NCBI GenBank assembly: GCA_016223085.1
Contig: JACRPS010000025.1
Span: 1-48,430, forward strand
Source: Chloroflexota bacterium
GTDB lineage: Bacteria > Chloroflexota > Anaerolineae > Aggregatilineales > Phototrophicaceae
DNA: 48,430 nt
Direction of reading: 5' to 3'
Shown piece by piece: positions 34,491 through 42,724 of this stretch. The position numbers were made by a program, and so were the translations under genes. Position 1 is the first letter of the stretch, and each line of letters begins with the position of its first letter. The notes under the pieces are model-generated. The model searched no databases, was not told the DNA's origin, and saw only the letters and a program-made list of their open reading frames with translations.

Positions 34491-35573
34491 CTACCGGCTG
34501 CGGTTGCGGTTTACCACGTCCAGAATCTGGTCGTGGCGGGCAAAGATCACCAGCGTATCACTGGCCCGGACCACCGTTTCCCGCGCGGGCTGCACCTCTG
34601 TGCTGCCGTCGCGCCCGTGCAGCACGATGTCCATGTGGTTCTGGGTTTGTAGGGTGCCGACGGTCACACCATCCATAAATGCCCCCGGCGCAACGGTCAG
34701 CCGGATCAGGCTGTAATCCACGCCATTGACATGCACGGTCTGTGTGATTTCGACCCCGACCGCCGAACCGGCGAAGGCAGGCGCGGCCAGATCAGATGCG
34801 CTTAATACCGCCTGCACGTCCATAAACCGCTTGAGCTGGTTGCTGAACTGGTCGTCCCACATGCGGGCGACGATGCGGATATTCGGGTTCAGATCGCGCG
34901 CCCGCATGATCGCTTCCAGATTGGTATGGTCATTGGCGGTGCAGGCGATAAACGACTGTGCATAGCGCAGCCCTGCTTTTTCCAGCGCCACCGGGCTGCG
35001 ACCATCCTCGATAATGAGTGGGATGCCCAGTTTGCTCAGTTCCACTTCGATTTCCGGCTTGGCTTTGATGTCAATCCCGACAACTTCAAACCCCATATCG
35101 TTCAGCGTCCGCGCCACCCGCAGACCAACGTGGCCGACGCCGAGAATAATCACGTGATTGCGATAGGTAGACGCCACCGCTTCCTCCCAGGCTGCTCGCC
35201 GTTCACCCCGGTTAAAAAACAGCCGCACAAAATCCAGCGCGCCCCGCCCGATAATCAGTGCGGCAATCGGCGGTAGCAGATACCAGAACAGGATGAGATA
35301 CCACTCCGGTGGGGCAGGCTCCGGCGTTTCCAGAATCATCAGTTGCAGCATCAGATAGGGCCGGTCAATCAGCGCGATTTCCTGCCCGCGCGCCAGGAAA
35401 TACAGTTCCCCGTACAGCCAGCCGCCGCCCAGCGTCACCAGCAGAAAGACGGTGATCGGTATGTGGAACTCCCGCCACAGCGCCGAACTATCGCGCCAGA
35501 TAGCCCGCAACGCCCGCGCCATGCGGGTTGCGCGTCGCCGTCCATTGGGGAGTACCAGCCGGGTATAAGGCAC
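34491..35573 (-). CDS. RCK/TrkA-type membrane protein, potassium-channel-like without a clear selectivity filter
   Basis: 360 residues starting at a GTG with AGGAA seven bases upstream. Two hydrophobic segments lie near 40-60 (ITVFLLVTLGGGWLYGELY) and 90-110 (YLILFWYLLPPIAALIIG). An RCK_N Rossmann domain follows (NHVIILGVGHVGLRVARTL near 137, GxGxxG, with the acidic VVGIDIK), then a C-terminal RCK_C region (DTLVIFARHD). The overall plan is that of MthK/TrkA-like ligand-gated potassium channels. However, the expected TxGYG filter between the helices is absent and ETPEPAPPEWY is found there. It may be a divergent channel or a regulatory subunit. RCK_C domains can bind nucleotides including c-di-AMP in some bacteria. 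Confidence 0.75.
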   Translation of the reverse strand: MPYTRLVLPNGRRRATRMARALRAIWRDSSALWREFHIPITVFLLVTLGGGWLYGELYFLARGQEIALIDRPYLMLQLMILETPEPAPPEWYLILFWYLLPPIAALIIGRGALDFVRLFFNRGERRAAWEEAVASTYRNHVIILGVGHVGLRVARTLNDMGFEVVGIDIKAKPEIEVELSKLGIPLIIEDGRSPVALEKAGLRYAQSFIACTANDHTNLEAIMRARDLNPNIRIVARMWDDQFSNQLKRFMDVQAVLSASDLAAPAFAGSAVGVEITQTVHVNGVDYSLIRLTVAPGAFMDGVTVGTLQTQNHMDIVLHGRDGSTEVQPARETVVRASDTLVIFARHDQILDVVNRNRSR

Positions 35574-35692
35574 GTCGTTGTTCCTGCATGTGTCCGTTGT
35601 ACCTCCATTGTACCCGGCCTCAGCCGTTTTACACGAAACCGACCAGCTTCATACGCCGGATTTACATTTAGGTGGTTAGCTGTGAAAAAGCT

Positions 35693-35721
35693 GTAGGGAC
35701 ACGGCAGGGCCGTGTCCCTAC
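35693..35721. repeat. GTAGGGACACGGC palindrome upstream of a small stress-like gene
   Basis: Perfect 13-base arms GTAGGGACACGGC and GCCGTGTCCCTAC with an AGG loop. It lies 20 bases before the ATG at 35741, so it would fall in that gene's 5' leader if transcribed from upstream. Confidence 0.8.
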
Positions 35722-35740
35722 CCGTGAAAGGAGCATACCA

Positions 35741-36175
35741 ATGGCAACGATTATTGGCGTATTTGCCACCGATACCCAACTGGAACAGGCGCTTAATCAA
35801 CTGAATCAGGCCGGGTTTCAGGACGACCTGCGGGTGATTGACCCGGCGCGCACCGCTGCCCCGAACATTTCCGATGAAACCTTGATCGGCGGCATCGGCG
35901 CGGTGAATTCGTCGGTTAACGCCGGCAACACTGCCCCGATTCCCTACGTAGCGCCCGGCTTTATGGACGCGGATGAGGCGCGCTCCGGTCTCGATCTTAC
36001 CGGCCCGCTGAACGATCTAAACCTGAGCGCTGATGAAGCCGATTACTACGCAGAACAATTGCGCCGGGGCGGCAAGCTTATTATCGTGGAAACGGAAGAT
36101 GAACACCGTGACTTCGTCTGGGATATTATGCGCCGTTCCCACGCCCAGCAGTGGACCGGCAAGGATACGCGGTAA
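35741..36175 (+). CDS. small general-stress-like protein (YflT/GSP17M-like N-terminus)
   Basis: 144 residues from the ATG at 35741, which has GAAAGGAG directly upstream. The N-terminus MATIIGVFATDTQLEQALNQL (key features: VFAT strand and an Ala/Leu helix) and the late segment GKLIIVETEDEH form a ferredoxin-like alpha/beta half domain, as in the heat-induced/general stress protein 17M family. A Gly-rich low-complexity middle (GGIGAVNSSVNAGNT) separates them. The function of this family is unknown. The topoisomerase IB gene starts 77 bases later on the same strand, so they may share a transcript. Confidence 0.65.
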   Translation: MATIIGVFATDTQLEQALNQLNQAGFQDDLRVIDPARTAAPNISDETLIGGIGAVNSSVNAGNTAPIPYVAPGFMDADEARSGLDLTGPLNDLNLSADEADYYAEQLRRGGKLIIVETEDEHRDFVWDIMRRSHAQQWTGKDTR

Positions 36176-36252
36176 GGATTATCACCCTATCACCACCAAT
36201 AGATGGTGCAAGGGTGGCCCGGTGTAGCCGCCTTTATGAAGGTATAGAGAGC

Positions 36253-37299
36253 ATGACGGACGACGTAGCAGCTACCCCGGCGGAAATTGCGGAAGCCGCC
36301 GGGTTAGTTTATGTTTCCGATACCGAACCCGGTATTCACCGCCGTCGCGCCGGCAAGGGCTTCACCTACTGGGACGCGGACGGCCAGCGAATTACGGACG
36401 TGGACAGGCTGGCGCGCATTAAGGCGCTGACGATTCCCCCAGCCTGGACAGAGGTGTGGATTTGCCCTGACGAGCGCGGTCACATTCAGGCTACGGGACG
36501 CGATGCCAAAGGTCGCAAGCAGTACCGTTATCACCCGCGCTGGCACGAGCGCCGGGGTGTGGACAAGTTCGGACGGCTGGTGGCGTTTGGCGAGGCGCTG
36601 CCGCGTATCCGCGAGCGGGTTGAAACCGATCTGTCGCTGCGCGGGCTGCCACGCGAAAAAGTGCTGGCGACAGTGGTTAAGCTGCTGGATGTAGCCCACA
36701 TCCGCATCGGCAACCGGGAATACGCGCGCGCCAACCATTCCTTCGGCCTGACCACGCTGCGCGACAAACACGTCAAAATCAATGGCTCGTCCCTGCGATT
36801 TAAGTTTCGTGGCAAAAGCGGCAAGGAACACGCGATCAACCTGAAAGACCGCCGGCTGGCGCGCATTGTCAAACGCTGTCAGGAGGTGCCAGGGCAGGAA
36901 CTATTCCAATACCTGGACGATGATGGGAAGCCGCAGGACATCGGTTCGCACGATGTGAACGACTATCTGCGTGAAATCAGCGGTCAGGACTTCACTGCCA
37001 AGGACTTCCGCACCTGGGGCGGCACATTGCTGGCCCTGCAGGCGTTTCAGATGATTGGCGTTTGTGAGAGCAAAACACAGGCCAAACGCAATGCGGTTAA
37101 GGTGATCCATCGCGTTGCTGAACAGCTTGGCAATACGCCGACCGTCTGCAAAAAGTATTACGTCTATCCGGCGCTGGTTGAAGCCTATCTCGATGATACG
37201 CTGTTTGAGCGTTTAGCCAGTCTGCAACCGACCAATATCCCCGGCCTCGAAACCGACGAGGATGTGCTGATCGCGCTGGTCAAAACGCTGGAACAGTAG
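36253..37299 (+). CDS. DNA topoisomerase IB (viral/bacterial type)
   Basis: 348 residues from the ATG at 36253. Family features: the N-terminal GKGFTYWDADGQRI, the RxRIGNREYAR-type segment (IGNREYARANHSFGLTTL; the catalytic Arg region), the KFRGKSGKEH loop with the catalytic Lys, FRTWGGT, and the C-terminal active-site Tyr near residue 303 in KKYYVYP. The enzyme nicks one strand through a 3'-phosphotyrosyl bond and relaxes supercoils without ATP. Bacterial TopIB is patchily distributed, and its genomic role is unclear. A longer start upstream at 36151 would overlap the preceding gene and was not used. Confidence 0.9.
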   Translation: MTDDVAATPAEIAEAAGLVYVSDTEPGIHRRRAGKGFTYWDADGQRITDVDRLARIKALTIPPAWTEVWICPDERGHIQATGRDAKGRKQYRYHPRWHERRGVDKFGRLVAFGEALPRIRERVETDLSLRGLPREKVLATVVKLLDVAHIRIGNREYARANHSFGLTTLRDKHVKINGSSLRFKFRGKSGKEHAINLKDRRLARIVKRCQEVPGQELFQYLDDDGKPQDIGSHDVNDYLREISGQDFTAKDFRTWGGTLLALQAFQMIGVCESKTQAKRNAVKVIHRVAEQLGNTPTVCKKYYVYPALVEAYLDDTLFERLASLQPTNIPGLETDEDVLIALVKTLEQ

Positions 37300-37432
37300 T
37301 AGCCAGGCCATTGATCGGTGAACCCGAGGCAGCAACAAATCAACGACCGCTACTGCAAATTACCCGAGTCTTTATTGTTGTCGTGCTGGAAGGGAAGAGA
37401 GTATTGGTAACCTATACACGGGGGTAATAAAG

Positions 37433-37505
37433 TAGCCCCAACGGGACTCGAACCCGTGTCTTCACCTTGAAAGGGTGACATCCTAGACCGCTAGACGATG
37501 GGGCC
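37433..37505 (-). tRNA. tRNA-Glu (anticodon TTC)
   Basis: The minus strand folds as a complete cloverleaf: acceptor GGCCCCA/TGGGGCT (one G-T pair), D-arm TCGTCTAGCGG, anticodon loop CTTTCAA with TTC at 37471-37469, and T-arm ACGGG-TTCGAGT-CCCGT. The discriminator base is A, and CCA is not encoded. A sigma70-type promoter lies just upstream. Confidence 0.95.
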
Positions 37506-37517
37506 TTATGGGAGGGT

Positions 37518-37546
37518 AGTGTACCAGCCTCGGCCTACGCCGTCAA
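37518..37546 (-). promoter_or_regulatory. promoter of tRNA-Glu
   Basis: On the minus strand TTGACG (37546-37541) and TACACT (37523-37518) are separated by exactly 17 bases. The predicted start is a few bases before the mature tRNA 5' end. The tRNA therefore need not depend on read-through from the microcompartment genes. Confidence 0.7.
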
Positions 37547-37554
37547 GACGGAAA

Positions 37555-38406
37555 TCACAGCGCCAGTTCACTTAACACCTGCCGCACGATCTCACGGACT
37601 CGTGCTTCCAGATCATCCCCGGATGCCGGCGTGCTCGGCTGTTCCACCGGCGCGGCTTTGGACAGGGACAGCCCACAGGCCGCGCAGAACCGTTCCATAT
37701 CGCCGGGGCGTTCCAGCCCCAGCCGACGGCGTGCGTCCACCAGCTTTTCGACCTGATGCGGCGCAATCGGGTGCGCGCCGCCCATCATCTCGGCCATATA
37801 CAGGATTTTGGCGGTGTGTTCCAGTGTTTCCAGCCGCATATAGGCATCCCAAACCGTTTTAGCGACCGTGAGCGATCCATGATGGGACAGCATGATGGCA
37901 TCGTGTTCGCGGATGAGCTGCTGTATCGCATCGCGATTTTCCACGCTGGCCGGAGTGGAATACGGTGCGGTCGGGACGAGGCCAAGAATGACGGCGGCTT
38001 CCGGCACCACGCAGCGGCGGAAATCGTAACCGGCAATCGTCAGCGCGACCGACGTGGGTGGGTGCGCGTGAACCACGCCGTTGACATCCAATCGCTGTTT
38101 GTAACATTCCAGATGCATCGAAAGTTCGGATGTGGGCTTGAGACTGGCATTGGCGGCGTTCGGGGTATCTACCCGATTGCCGTTCATATCTACAATAATC
38201 AGTTGATCGGGTGACATAAACCCTTTTGCCAGACCGCTCGGCGTGGCTAACACGCGCTTCTCGTCCAGCCGCGCGCTGATGTTGCCACTGGCGCCATCAA
38301 TGTAGCCGTTGCGATACATCAGCTCGCCGATCTTGCAGATTTGCTCACGCAGGTCACGTTCCTTCGTGTTGAGCGCGTTGCGATAACCAGATGCAAAGCC
38401 GTTCAT
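37555..38406 (-). CDS. class II aldolase with C-terminal encapsulation helix (BMC cargo)
   Basis: 283 residues. The class II aldolase/adducin core occupies residues 15-225: GNISARLD, the catalytic-type Glu in TSELSMH, zinc ligands HAHPP and SHHGSL. The family includes fuculose-1-phosphate and rhamnulose-1-phosphate aldolases, which release lactaldehyde and DHAP. After a Pro/Ser/Ala linker (KAAPVEQPSTPASG) the protein ends with an amphipathic helix DDLEARVREIVRQVLSEL, the form of a BMC encapsulation peptide. This extension is absent from free aldolases. It is the last gene of the BMC cluster and would make the aldehyde for the ALDH two genes upstream. AGGTGA precedes the ATG. Confidence 0.85.
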   Translation of the reverse strand: MNGFASGYRNALNTKERDLREQICKIGELMYRNGYIDGASGNISARLDEKRVLATPSGLAKGFMSPDQLIIVDMNGNRVDTPNAANASLKPTSELSMHLECYKQRLDVNGVVHAHPPTSVALTIAGYDFRRCVVPEAAVILGLVPTAPYSTPASVENRDAIQQLIREHDAIMLSHHGSLTVAKTVWDAYMRLETLEHTAKILYMAEMMGGAHPIAPHQVEKLVDARRRLGLERPGDMERFCAACGLSLSKAAPVEQPSTPASGDDLEARVREIVRQVLSELAL

Positions 38407-38483
38407 TAATCACCTGTGTTCCTGCAACCATGAATAACGGACATGGTCGGTTATGTCCTGACAGATGCGAGTCAGCGTTTGTC

Positions 38484-39104
38484 TTACCAGCGCCAGCCTA
38501 ACTGCGTGCCAAAGCGGGTGCTGGACTGAATCACCTGGGCGATGTCGGCGTGAAGCTGGGAAATCACCACCCGGCGCACCTTCTGCGCGGCTTCCAGTGC
38601 CGTATCGGCGATGTCCAGCGCGGCTTCCACGTCGGCGACCACGCCGGTGAACAGGACGATACCTTTGCCACCCAGACCGTCGGCCAGCCGCACTTCCATC
38701 AGGTTCACCTGCGCGCCCTTCACGCCCTTGTCCGCCGCGTATATCGCCGCCGGAACGGTGGCCGTCTCGAAGATGCCGAGCGCGTCATCCGACCTGACCG
38801 AGCGCCCCCCGGCCAGCGCCCGCACCACATCGGGATGCACGCCGGGCAGGAAAATGTGGTCGGTCAGTACATCCGGCGCAGCGGCTAAACCAACCTTGAG
38901 CGCCTCCTCCACTTCTGCCACCGGCCCGCCAACCAGCACCAGAAAGCGTCCCGGCTGCACCGTCCCGGCGCGGATGAGGTCGAGCGGCGCTTTTTTAACC
39001 ATCGCGTCGCCAGCCAGCACGCCGGCGGCAATACTGCTGAATTCCAACAGCGCCAGCGCAGGGTCAATCGCTACCGAGGGAAGAGTCACTTGGGGATCAG
39101 CCAC
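38484..39104 (-). CDS. tandem-domain BMC shell protein (BMC-T, PduT/EutL-like trimer)
   Basis: 206 residues containing two BMC domains. The first spans about 15-80 (ALALLEFSSIAAGVLAGD, PGRFLVLVGGPVAEVEEAL) and the second about 108-180 (ALGIFETATVPAAIYAAD, GGKGIVLFTGVVADVEAAL). Trimers of such proteins form pseudohexagonal tiles in microcompartment shells, with a central pore for substrates or cofactors. No Fe-S cysteine typical of PduT is present. From memory it resembles the single-layer BMC-T of Haliangium ochraceum. A GTG start has AGGAT eight bases upstream. It lies between the ALDH and aldolase genes. Confidence 0.9.
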   Translation of the reverse strand: MADPQVTLPSVAIDPALALLEFSSIAAGVLAGDAMVKKAPLDLIRAGTVQPGRFLVLVGGPVAEVEEALKVGLAAAPDVLTDHIFLPGVHPDVVRALAGGRSVRSDDALGIFETATVPAAIYAADKGVKGAQVNLMEVRLADGLGGKGIVLFTGVVADVEAALDIADTALEAAQKVRRVVISQLHADIAQVIQSSTRFGTQLGWRW

Positions 39105-39140
39105 GATGTTTATCCTGAATGCGCGAAGCCGATGAAACCG

Positions 39141-40604
39141 CTAGACAATCCTGAACGCATCCTTGAGCGTGCAGCGGCGCAGGCGGCTGAAACTGCGGCA
39201 GGTGGTCATGCCCTCACCGGTCGGGCTGGCAATCGTGAACGACGTAAAGCCCTCGCCGCCCCAGCCTAAACCGGCCAGATTCGGAGCGTTCTTCACAAAG
39301 ATTGAACAATCCATGGCGCGAGCCATGCGGCTCAGATGGTCAATGTTTTTGCTGTGCATTACAGCCGTGTGGCGGAAGCCATGTTCGGACTCAACCGCCA
39401 GATCAATTGCGGCATACACATCCGGCATTGGCACCACCGGCATGATTGGCATCATCTGCTCTGACCACACCAGTTGGTGATCGGGTTCAACCACTGCCAC
39501 GATTTGCCGCACTTCGCTGCCGACGTTGATACCGATTTCCTTCAGCAGCACGCTGGCGTCCTGACCAATAAATTCCTTGTTCATCACGCCCGGTTTGCCG
39601 GGGCCGCGATCTTCGTCAAAGATGGATTTCATCAGGCGGCGAAGTTGCCAGGATGTGATTAAATAACCGCCATGCTGGGTCATGGCCTCAACCAGTTCGT
39701 TAAGCACCGACTCAACTACGAAGCAGGTTTTTTCTGTGGTGCAGACCAGGTTGTTGTCGAAGCTGCCGCCGCGCACCACATCGCGCCCGGCCTGTTCCAG
39801 ATCAGCCGAGTCGTCCACCACGACCGGCGGGTTGCCCGGCCCGGCGCAGATGGCACGCTTGCCGCTTTTCATCGCCTGGCGCACCACGCCGATGCCGCCC
39901 GTCACAACCAGCAGCCGCACGTCCTTATGCACCATCAGCGCCTGTGCTGACTCAATCGTCGGTTCTTCTACACAGGTAAGCAGGTTGGGCGGGCCGCCGG
40001 CGCTCTGAATGGCGCGGTTCAGCAGTTGGATGGTGTAGGCGCTGCACCGTTTTGCGCTCGGATGCGCGTTAAAAACGACGGCGTTGCCGGCGCTGACCAT
40101 GCCGATGCTGTTGTTGATGATGGTGCTGGTCGGGTTGGTGGTCGGCGTGATCGAGGTGATGATGCCGTAGGGGGCATACTCAGTGATCGTCAGGCCGTCG
40201 TCGCCGGTCCAGGCTGCGGTTTCCAGCCATTCCGGACCGGGGGTCTTGTTGGCCGTCAGCAGGTTTTTCTGGACTTTATCCTCAAACCGACCCATGCCGG
40301 TTTCTTCGACCGCGAACTGTGCCAGCACTTCGGCGTGTTCGCGGGCAGTGGCGCGCATGGCAGCGACCATCCGCTTGCGCAGTTCCAGCGGCAGTTCGTC
40401 GAGCTGCTCAAAGGCCGCTTTCGCTGCCGCAACCGCGCTGTCCGGGTCAGGGAACAGGCCATCGCCGCGTCCCAGTGACGCGGGAACAGCCATCGGTGCG
40501 CGCCGGTTGGTGAGCGTCGTGGGGTTGTCACCGACTTCACGCACGACGTTCTGGATAATTCGCTGAATCTGGCCGTCATCCATCGGTAGCTGCGGTTCAG
40601 GCAT
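39141..40604 (-). CDS. CoA-acylating aldehyde dehydrogenase of BMC type (PduP/EutE-like)
   Basis: 487 residues. The N-terminus carries DDGQIQRIIQNVVREVGD, an amphipathic encapsulation helix, then a linker, then the ALDH fold from about residue 45. Catalytic Cys288 lies in FDNNLVCTTEK, matching the NNLPC motif of PduP/EutE. The NAD-binding region shows TPTTNPTST and GPGNPPVVVD. These enzymes oxidise an aldehyde to its acyl-CoA with NAD+ inside the shell, protecting the cell from the aldehyde. With a class II aldolase in the cluster, the natural substrate may be lactaldehyde or a similar small aldehyde. The ATG is two bases after the histidine-kinase stop, with its AGGTGA ribosome site inside that gene's end. 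Confidence 0.93.
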   Translation of the reverse strand: MPEPQLPMDDGQIQRIIQNVVREVGDNPTTLTNRRAPMAVPASLGRGDGLFPDPDSAVAAAKAAFEQLDELPLELRKRMVAAMRATAREHAEVLAQFAVEETGMGRFEDKVQKNLLTANKTPGPEWLETAAWTGDDGLTITEYAPYGIITSITPTTNPTSTIINNSIGMVSAGNAVVFNAHPSAKRCSAYTIQLLNRAIQSAGGPPNLLTCVEEPTIESAQALMVHKDVRLLVVTGGIGVVRQAMKSGKRAICAGPGNPPVVVDDSADLEQAGRDVVRGGSFDNNLVCTTEKTCFVVESVLNELVEAMTQHGGYLITSWQLRRLMKSIFDEDRGPGKPGVMNKEFIGQDASVLLKEIGINVGSEVRQIVAVVEPDHQLVWSEQMMPIMPVVPMPDVYAAIDLAVESEHGFRHTAVMHSKNIDHLSRMARAMDCSIFVKNAPNLAGLGWGGEGFTSFTIASPTGEGMTTCRSFSRLRRCTLKDAFRIV

Positions 40605-40606
40605 TG

Positions 40607-41677
40607 TTAGTCACCTGCTTGGTAAACGGGAAACGTGAGCGTAAACGTCGTTAAATGAGTTACGGGATCGGTATACGCGCGAAACTGACCGTTTTGCGCT
40701 TTCGCCGCCGCAAAAATAAACGGCAGCCCCATCGCCACACTGGTGCGCGTACCAGCTTCGCGGTCCTGCCACAGCGGCGGCTGTTCCACAATCTGACGCT
40801 CAAAGCCGGCAGTGATCGGTCGTCCGCTGTCGGCAAACGTCAGGACAATCGAGTTGCCGCTGGTCTGCGCTGTCACCCGCACCAGGTCGTTTTCGACCGT
40901 AAACTTGTTGATATTATCCATCAGCGTGTTCAGGATGCGCCAGGTCAGGTTCGCATCCAGACAGGCGATCAGCGGTGTGGGAGAGAGGTTCATCTCAACC
41001 AGCAGGGTTTTGTTGGCTGTCAGCTTGGGCGCGTCAGCCACCATGTAATCCTGCACCAGTTCAACCAGATTGCAGGGGTGGCATTCCAGTTCGTAGGCAC
41101 CAATCTCCAGCCGCATCAGGTCCAGCATGTCACCGAGCAGATTCAACTGCCGATAGGCCGCGCTCAACGCGCCGCGCAGCAGCCGTAGCGTACCATCGTC
41201 GTCGCCGGTATGCATGGCAATCAGCACTTCCAGCGTACTGATGATGATGCTGATCGGGCTTTTTAAGTCGTGGGAAAGAATTGCCGCCGTGCCAAGCATG
41301 TCCTGCGAGCCATTTGCCACGATGCTACCAAACGTTTCGCTTACGCCGCGCAGCCGCTTCAGCAGGTGCGCCGGGTCAGGCGGGGCGGGCAGCACCGCAT
41401 CGGCGCCGGCCACCAGCGCCGCCTGCTGCAAATAGTGCTCGCCCCGGTGCAGCGCAATGACCGGCAGCGTCGCGTCGTGCGCCTTGAGCTGACCGATCAG
41501 ATGAATGCCGTTCAGCGTCGGGTTGGACACCTCCACCAGCACGGCGACAGGTTTGGCTGCCCGCACCGCCGCCAGTGTCTTACCTCGCGCGCGGCGCAGG
41601 CTGTAACCGGCCTGGGAAAGTTGAGTTTGGAGCGTGTCAGACGGGGTGTCGCCAAACAGCAGAATGAGGGAGGTCAA
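40607..41677 (-). CDS. histidine kinase with degenerate N-terminal receiver
   Basis: 356 residues from a TTG (41677-41675) that overlaps the TGA of the cyclase gene as TTGA, with GGAG eight bases upstream. Residues 1-120 fold like a receiver (LILLFGDTPSD, VAVLVEVSNPTLNG), but the phospho-accepting Asp position holds Glu, so it is probably a phosphate-independent pseudo-receiver. The kinase core has an H-box LSHDLKSPIS near residue 170, an N-box TLMDNINKFT, and G-boxes FADSGRP and VAMGLPFI. It is soluble, with no membrane segment. It probably phosphorylates the receiver proteins encoded immediately upstream. Confidence 0.85.
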   Translation of the reverse strand: MTSLILLFGDTPSDTLQTQLSQAGYSLRRARGKTLAAVRAAKPVAVLVEVSNPTLNGIHLIGQLKAHDATLPVIALHRGEHYLQQAALVAGADAVLPAPPDPAHLLKRLRGVSETFGSIVANGSQDMLGTAAILSHDLKSPISIIISTLEVLIAMHTGDDDGTLRLLRGALSAAYRQLNLLGDMLDLMRLEIGAYELECHPCNLVELVQDYMVADAPKLTANKTLLVEMNLSPTPLIACLDANLTWRILNTLMDNINKFTVENDLVRVTAQTSGNSIVLTFADSGRPITAGFERQIVEQPPLWQDREAGTRTSVAMGLPFIFAAAKAQNGQFRAYTDPVTHLTTFTLTFPVYQAGD

Positions 41678-42714
41678 GACGCTAACTCCAGCACTTCGTA
41701 GATCATCACCGCCTCTTTCCGTCCCTTCACGGTCTGGTAGCCGATAGGAGTGATCCTGAGCGGAACTTCGATGTGATTGTAACACGCCTCGCTGATTAAA
41801 ATCCTGCCACCGCTGCTCAGGTCCTGCAGCCGTGCCGCCAGGTTCACCGTGTCCCCCACCGCTGTAAAGTTCATCAGGTTCGGCGCGCCGACGTTGCCAA
41901 CGACTGCCGGGCCGGTATGGATGCCAAAGTTGACTCGCATCCGGTACTCCGGCTCAAACTGGGCATAAAACTCTGCCAGAGCGTCGCGGATGTGCAGGGC
42001 CGTAATCACCGCCCGCAGGGCGTGGTCGTCCAGATGCAGAGGTGTATTATACAGCGCCATCACCCCATCGCCGATAAACTTGTCTACCGTGCCGGCATAG
42101 TTCTGGATGACACTGACGATGAGCGCATGGTACTGGTTCAGGATATGCAGCAGCTTTTCGGGGTCAGTGCGTTCGGAGATGCTGGTAAACCCTTCGAGGT
42201 CGGCAAAAAAGACGGTCACGTTCTGAATTTGCCCACCCAGCTTGATCTGGGTTGGGTCCTGCATGAGCTTTTCAACCACCACCGGCGACACAAATCGCTC
42301 GAATGTCTGCCGCAGCAGTTCCTTCGTCTTGCGCAGGTCGTCGGCTTCGGCCTTCGTGCGCAGGCGGGCATTCACCCGCGCCGCCAGTTCACGCGGGCTG
42401 AAGGGCTTCGACAGGTAATCATCCGCGCCCAGCCCCAACCCGGTCACACGGTTTTCCACGTCAGCCAGCGCCGTCAGCATCAGGATGGGAATTTGCGCCA
42501 GTTTTGGGTCCGCCTTGATCGCCGCGCATACCTCAAAACCGCTCATGCCGGGCATGTTCACGTCCAGAATAATGAGGTCTGGCGACTGCGTTTGTGCGGC
42601 GACCAGCGCCTTCGGGCCGTCATAGGCCAGAATCGTTTCATAACCGATGCTTTCGACAATATCCTTCACCAGTTGGCGACTGTTGGCGTTATCGTCCGCA
42701 ACCAGAACTTTCAA
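41674..42714 (-). CDS. response regulator with class III adenylate cyclase output
   Basis: 346 residues from TTG 42714, chosen because AGGGGG lies six bases upstream and the receiver starts there (KVLVADDN); a TTG at 42732 is also in frame. The receiver carries Asp51 in LIILDVNMP and the Lys in LSKPF. A coiled linker (EADDLRKTKELLRQTFERFV) leads to the class III cyclase domain from about residue 165. Metal-binding Asp residues are in VFFADLEGFTS and FIGDGVMA, the adenine-type Lys is in VDKFIGDG, and the Asp in TAVGDTVNLAARL with the Arg of LAARL complete the site. The product is predicted to be cAMP. It overlaps the kinase gene by four bases. Confidence 0.9.
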   Translation of the reverse strand: MKVLVADDNANSRQLVKDIVESIGYETILAYDGPKALVAAQTQSPDLIILDVNMPGMSGFEVCAAIKADPKLAQIPILMLTALADVENRVTGLGLGADDYLSKPFSPRELAARVNARLRTKAEADDLRKTKELLRQTFERFVSPVVVEKLMQDPTQIKLGGQIQNVTVFFADLEGFTSISERTDPEKLLHILNQYHALIVSVIQNYAGTVDKFIGDGVMALYNTPLHLDDHALRAVITALHIRDALAEFYAQFEPEYRMRVNFGIHTGPAVVGNVGAPNLMNFTAVGDTVNLAARLQDLSSGGRILISEACYNHIEVPLRITPIGYQTVKGRKEAVMIYEVLELAS

Positions 42715-42724
42715 GGTGGCCCCC

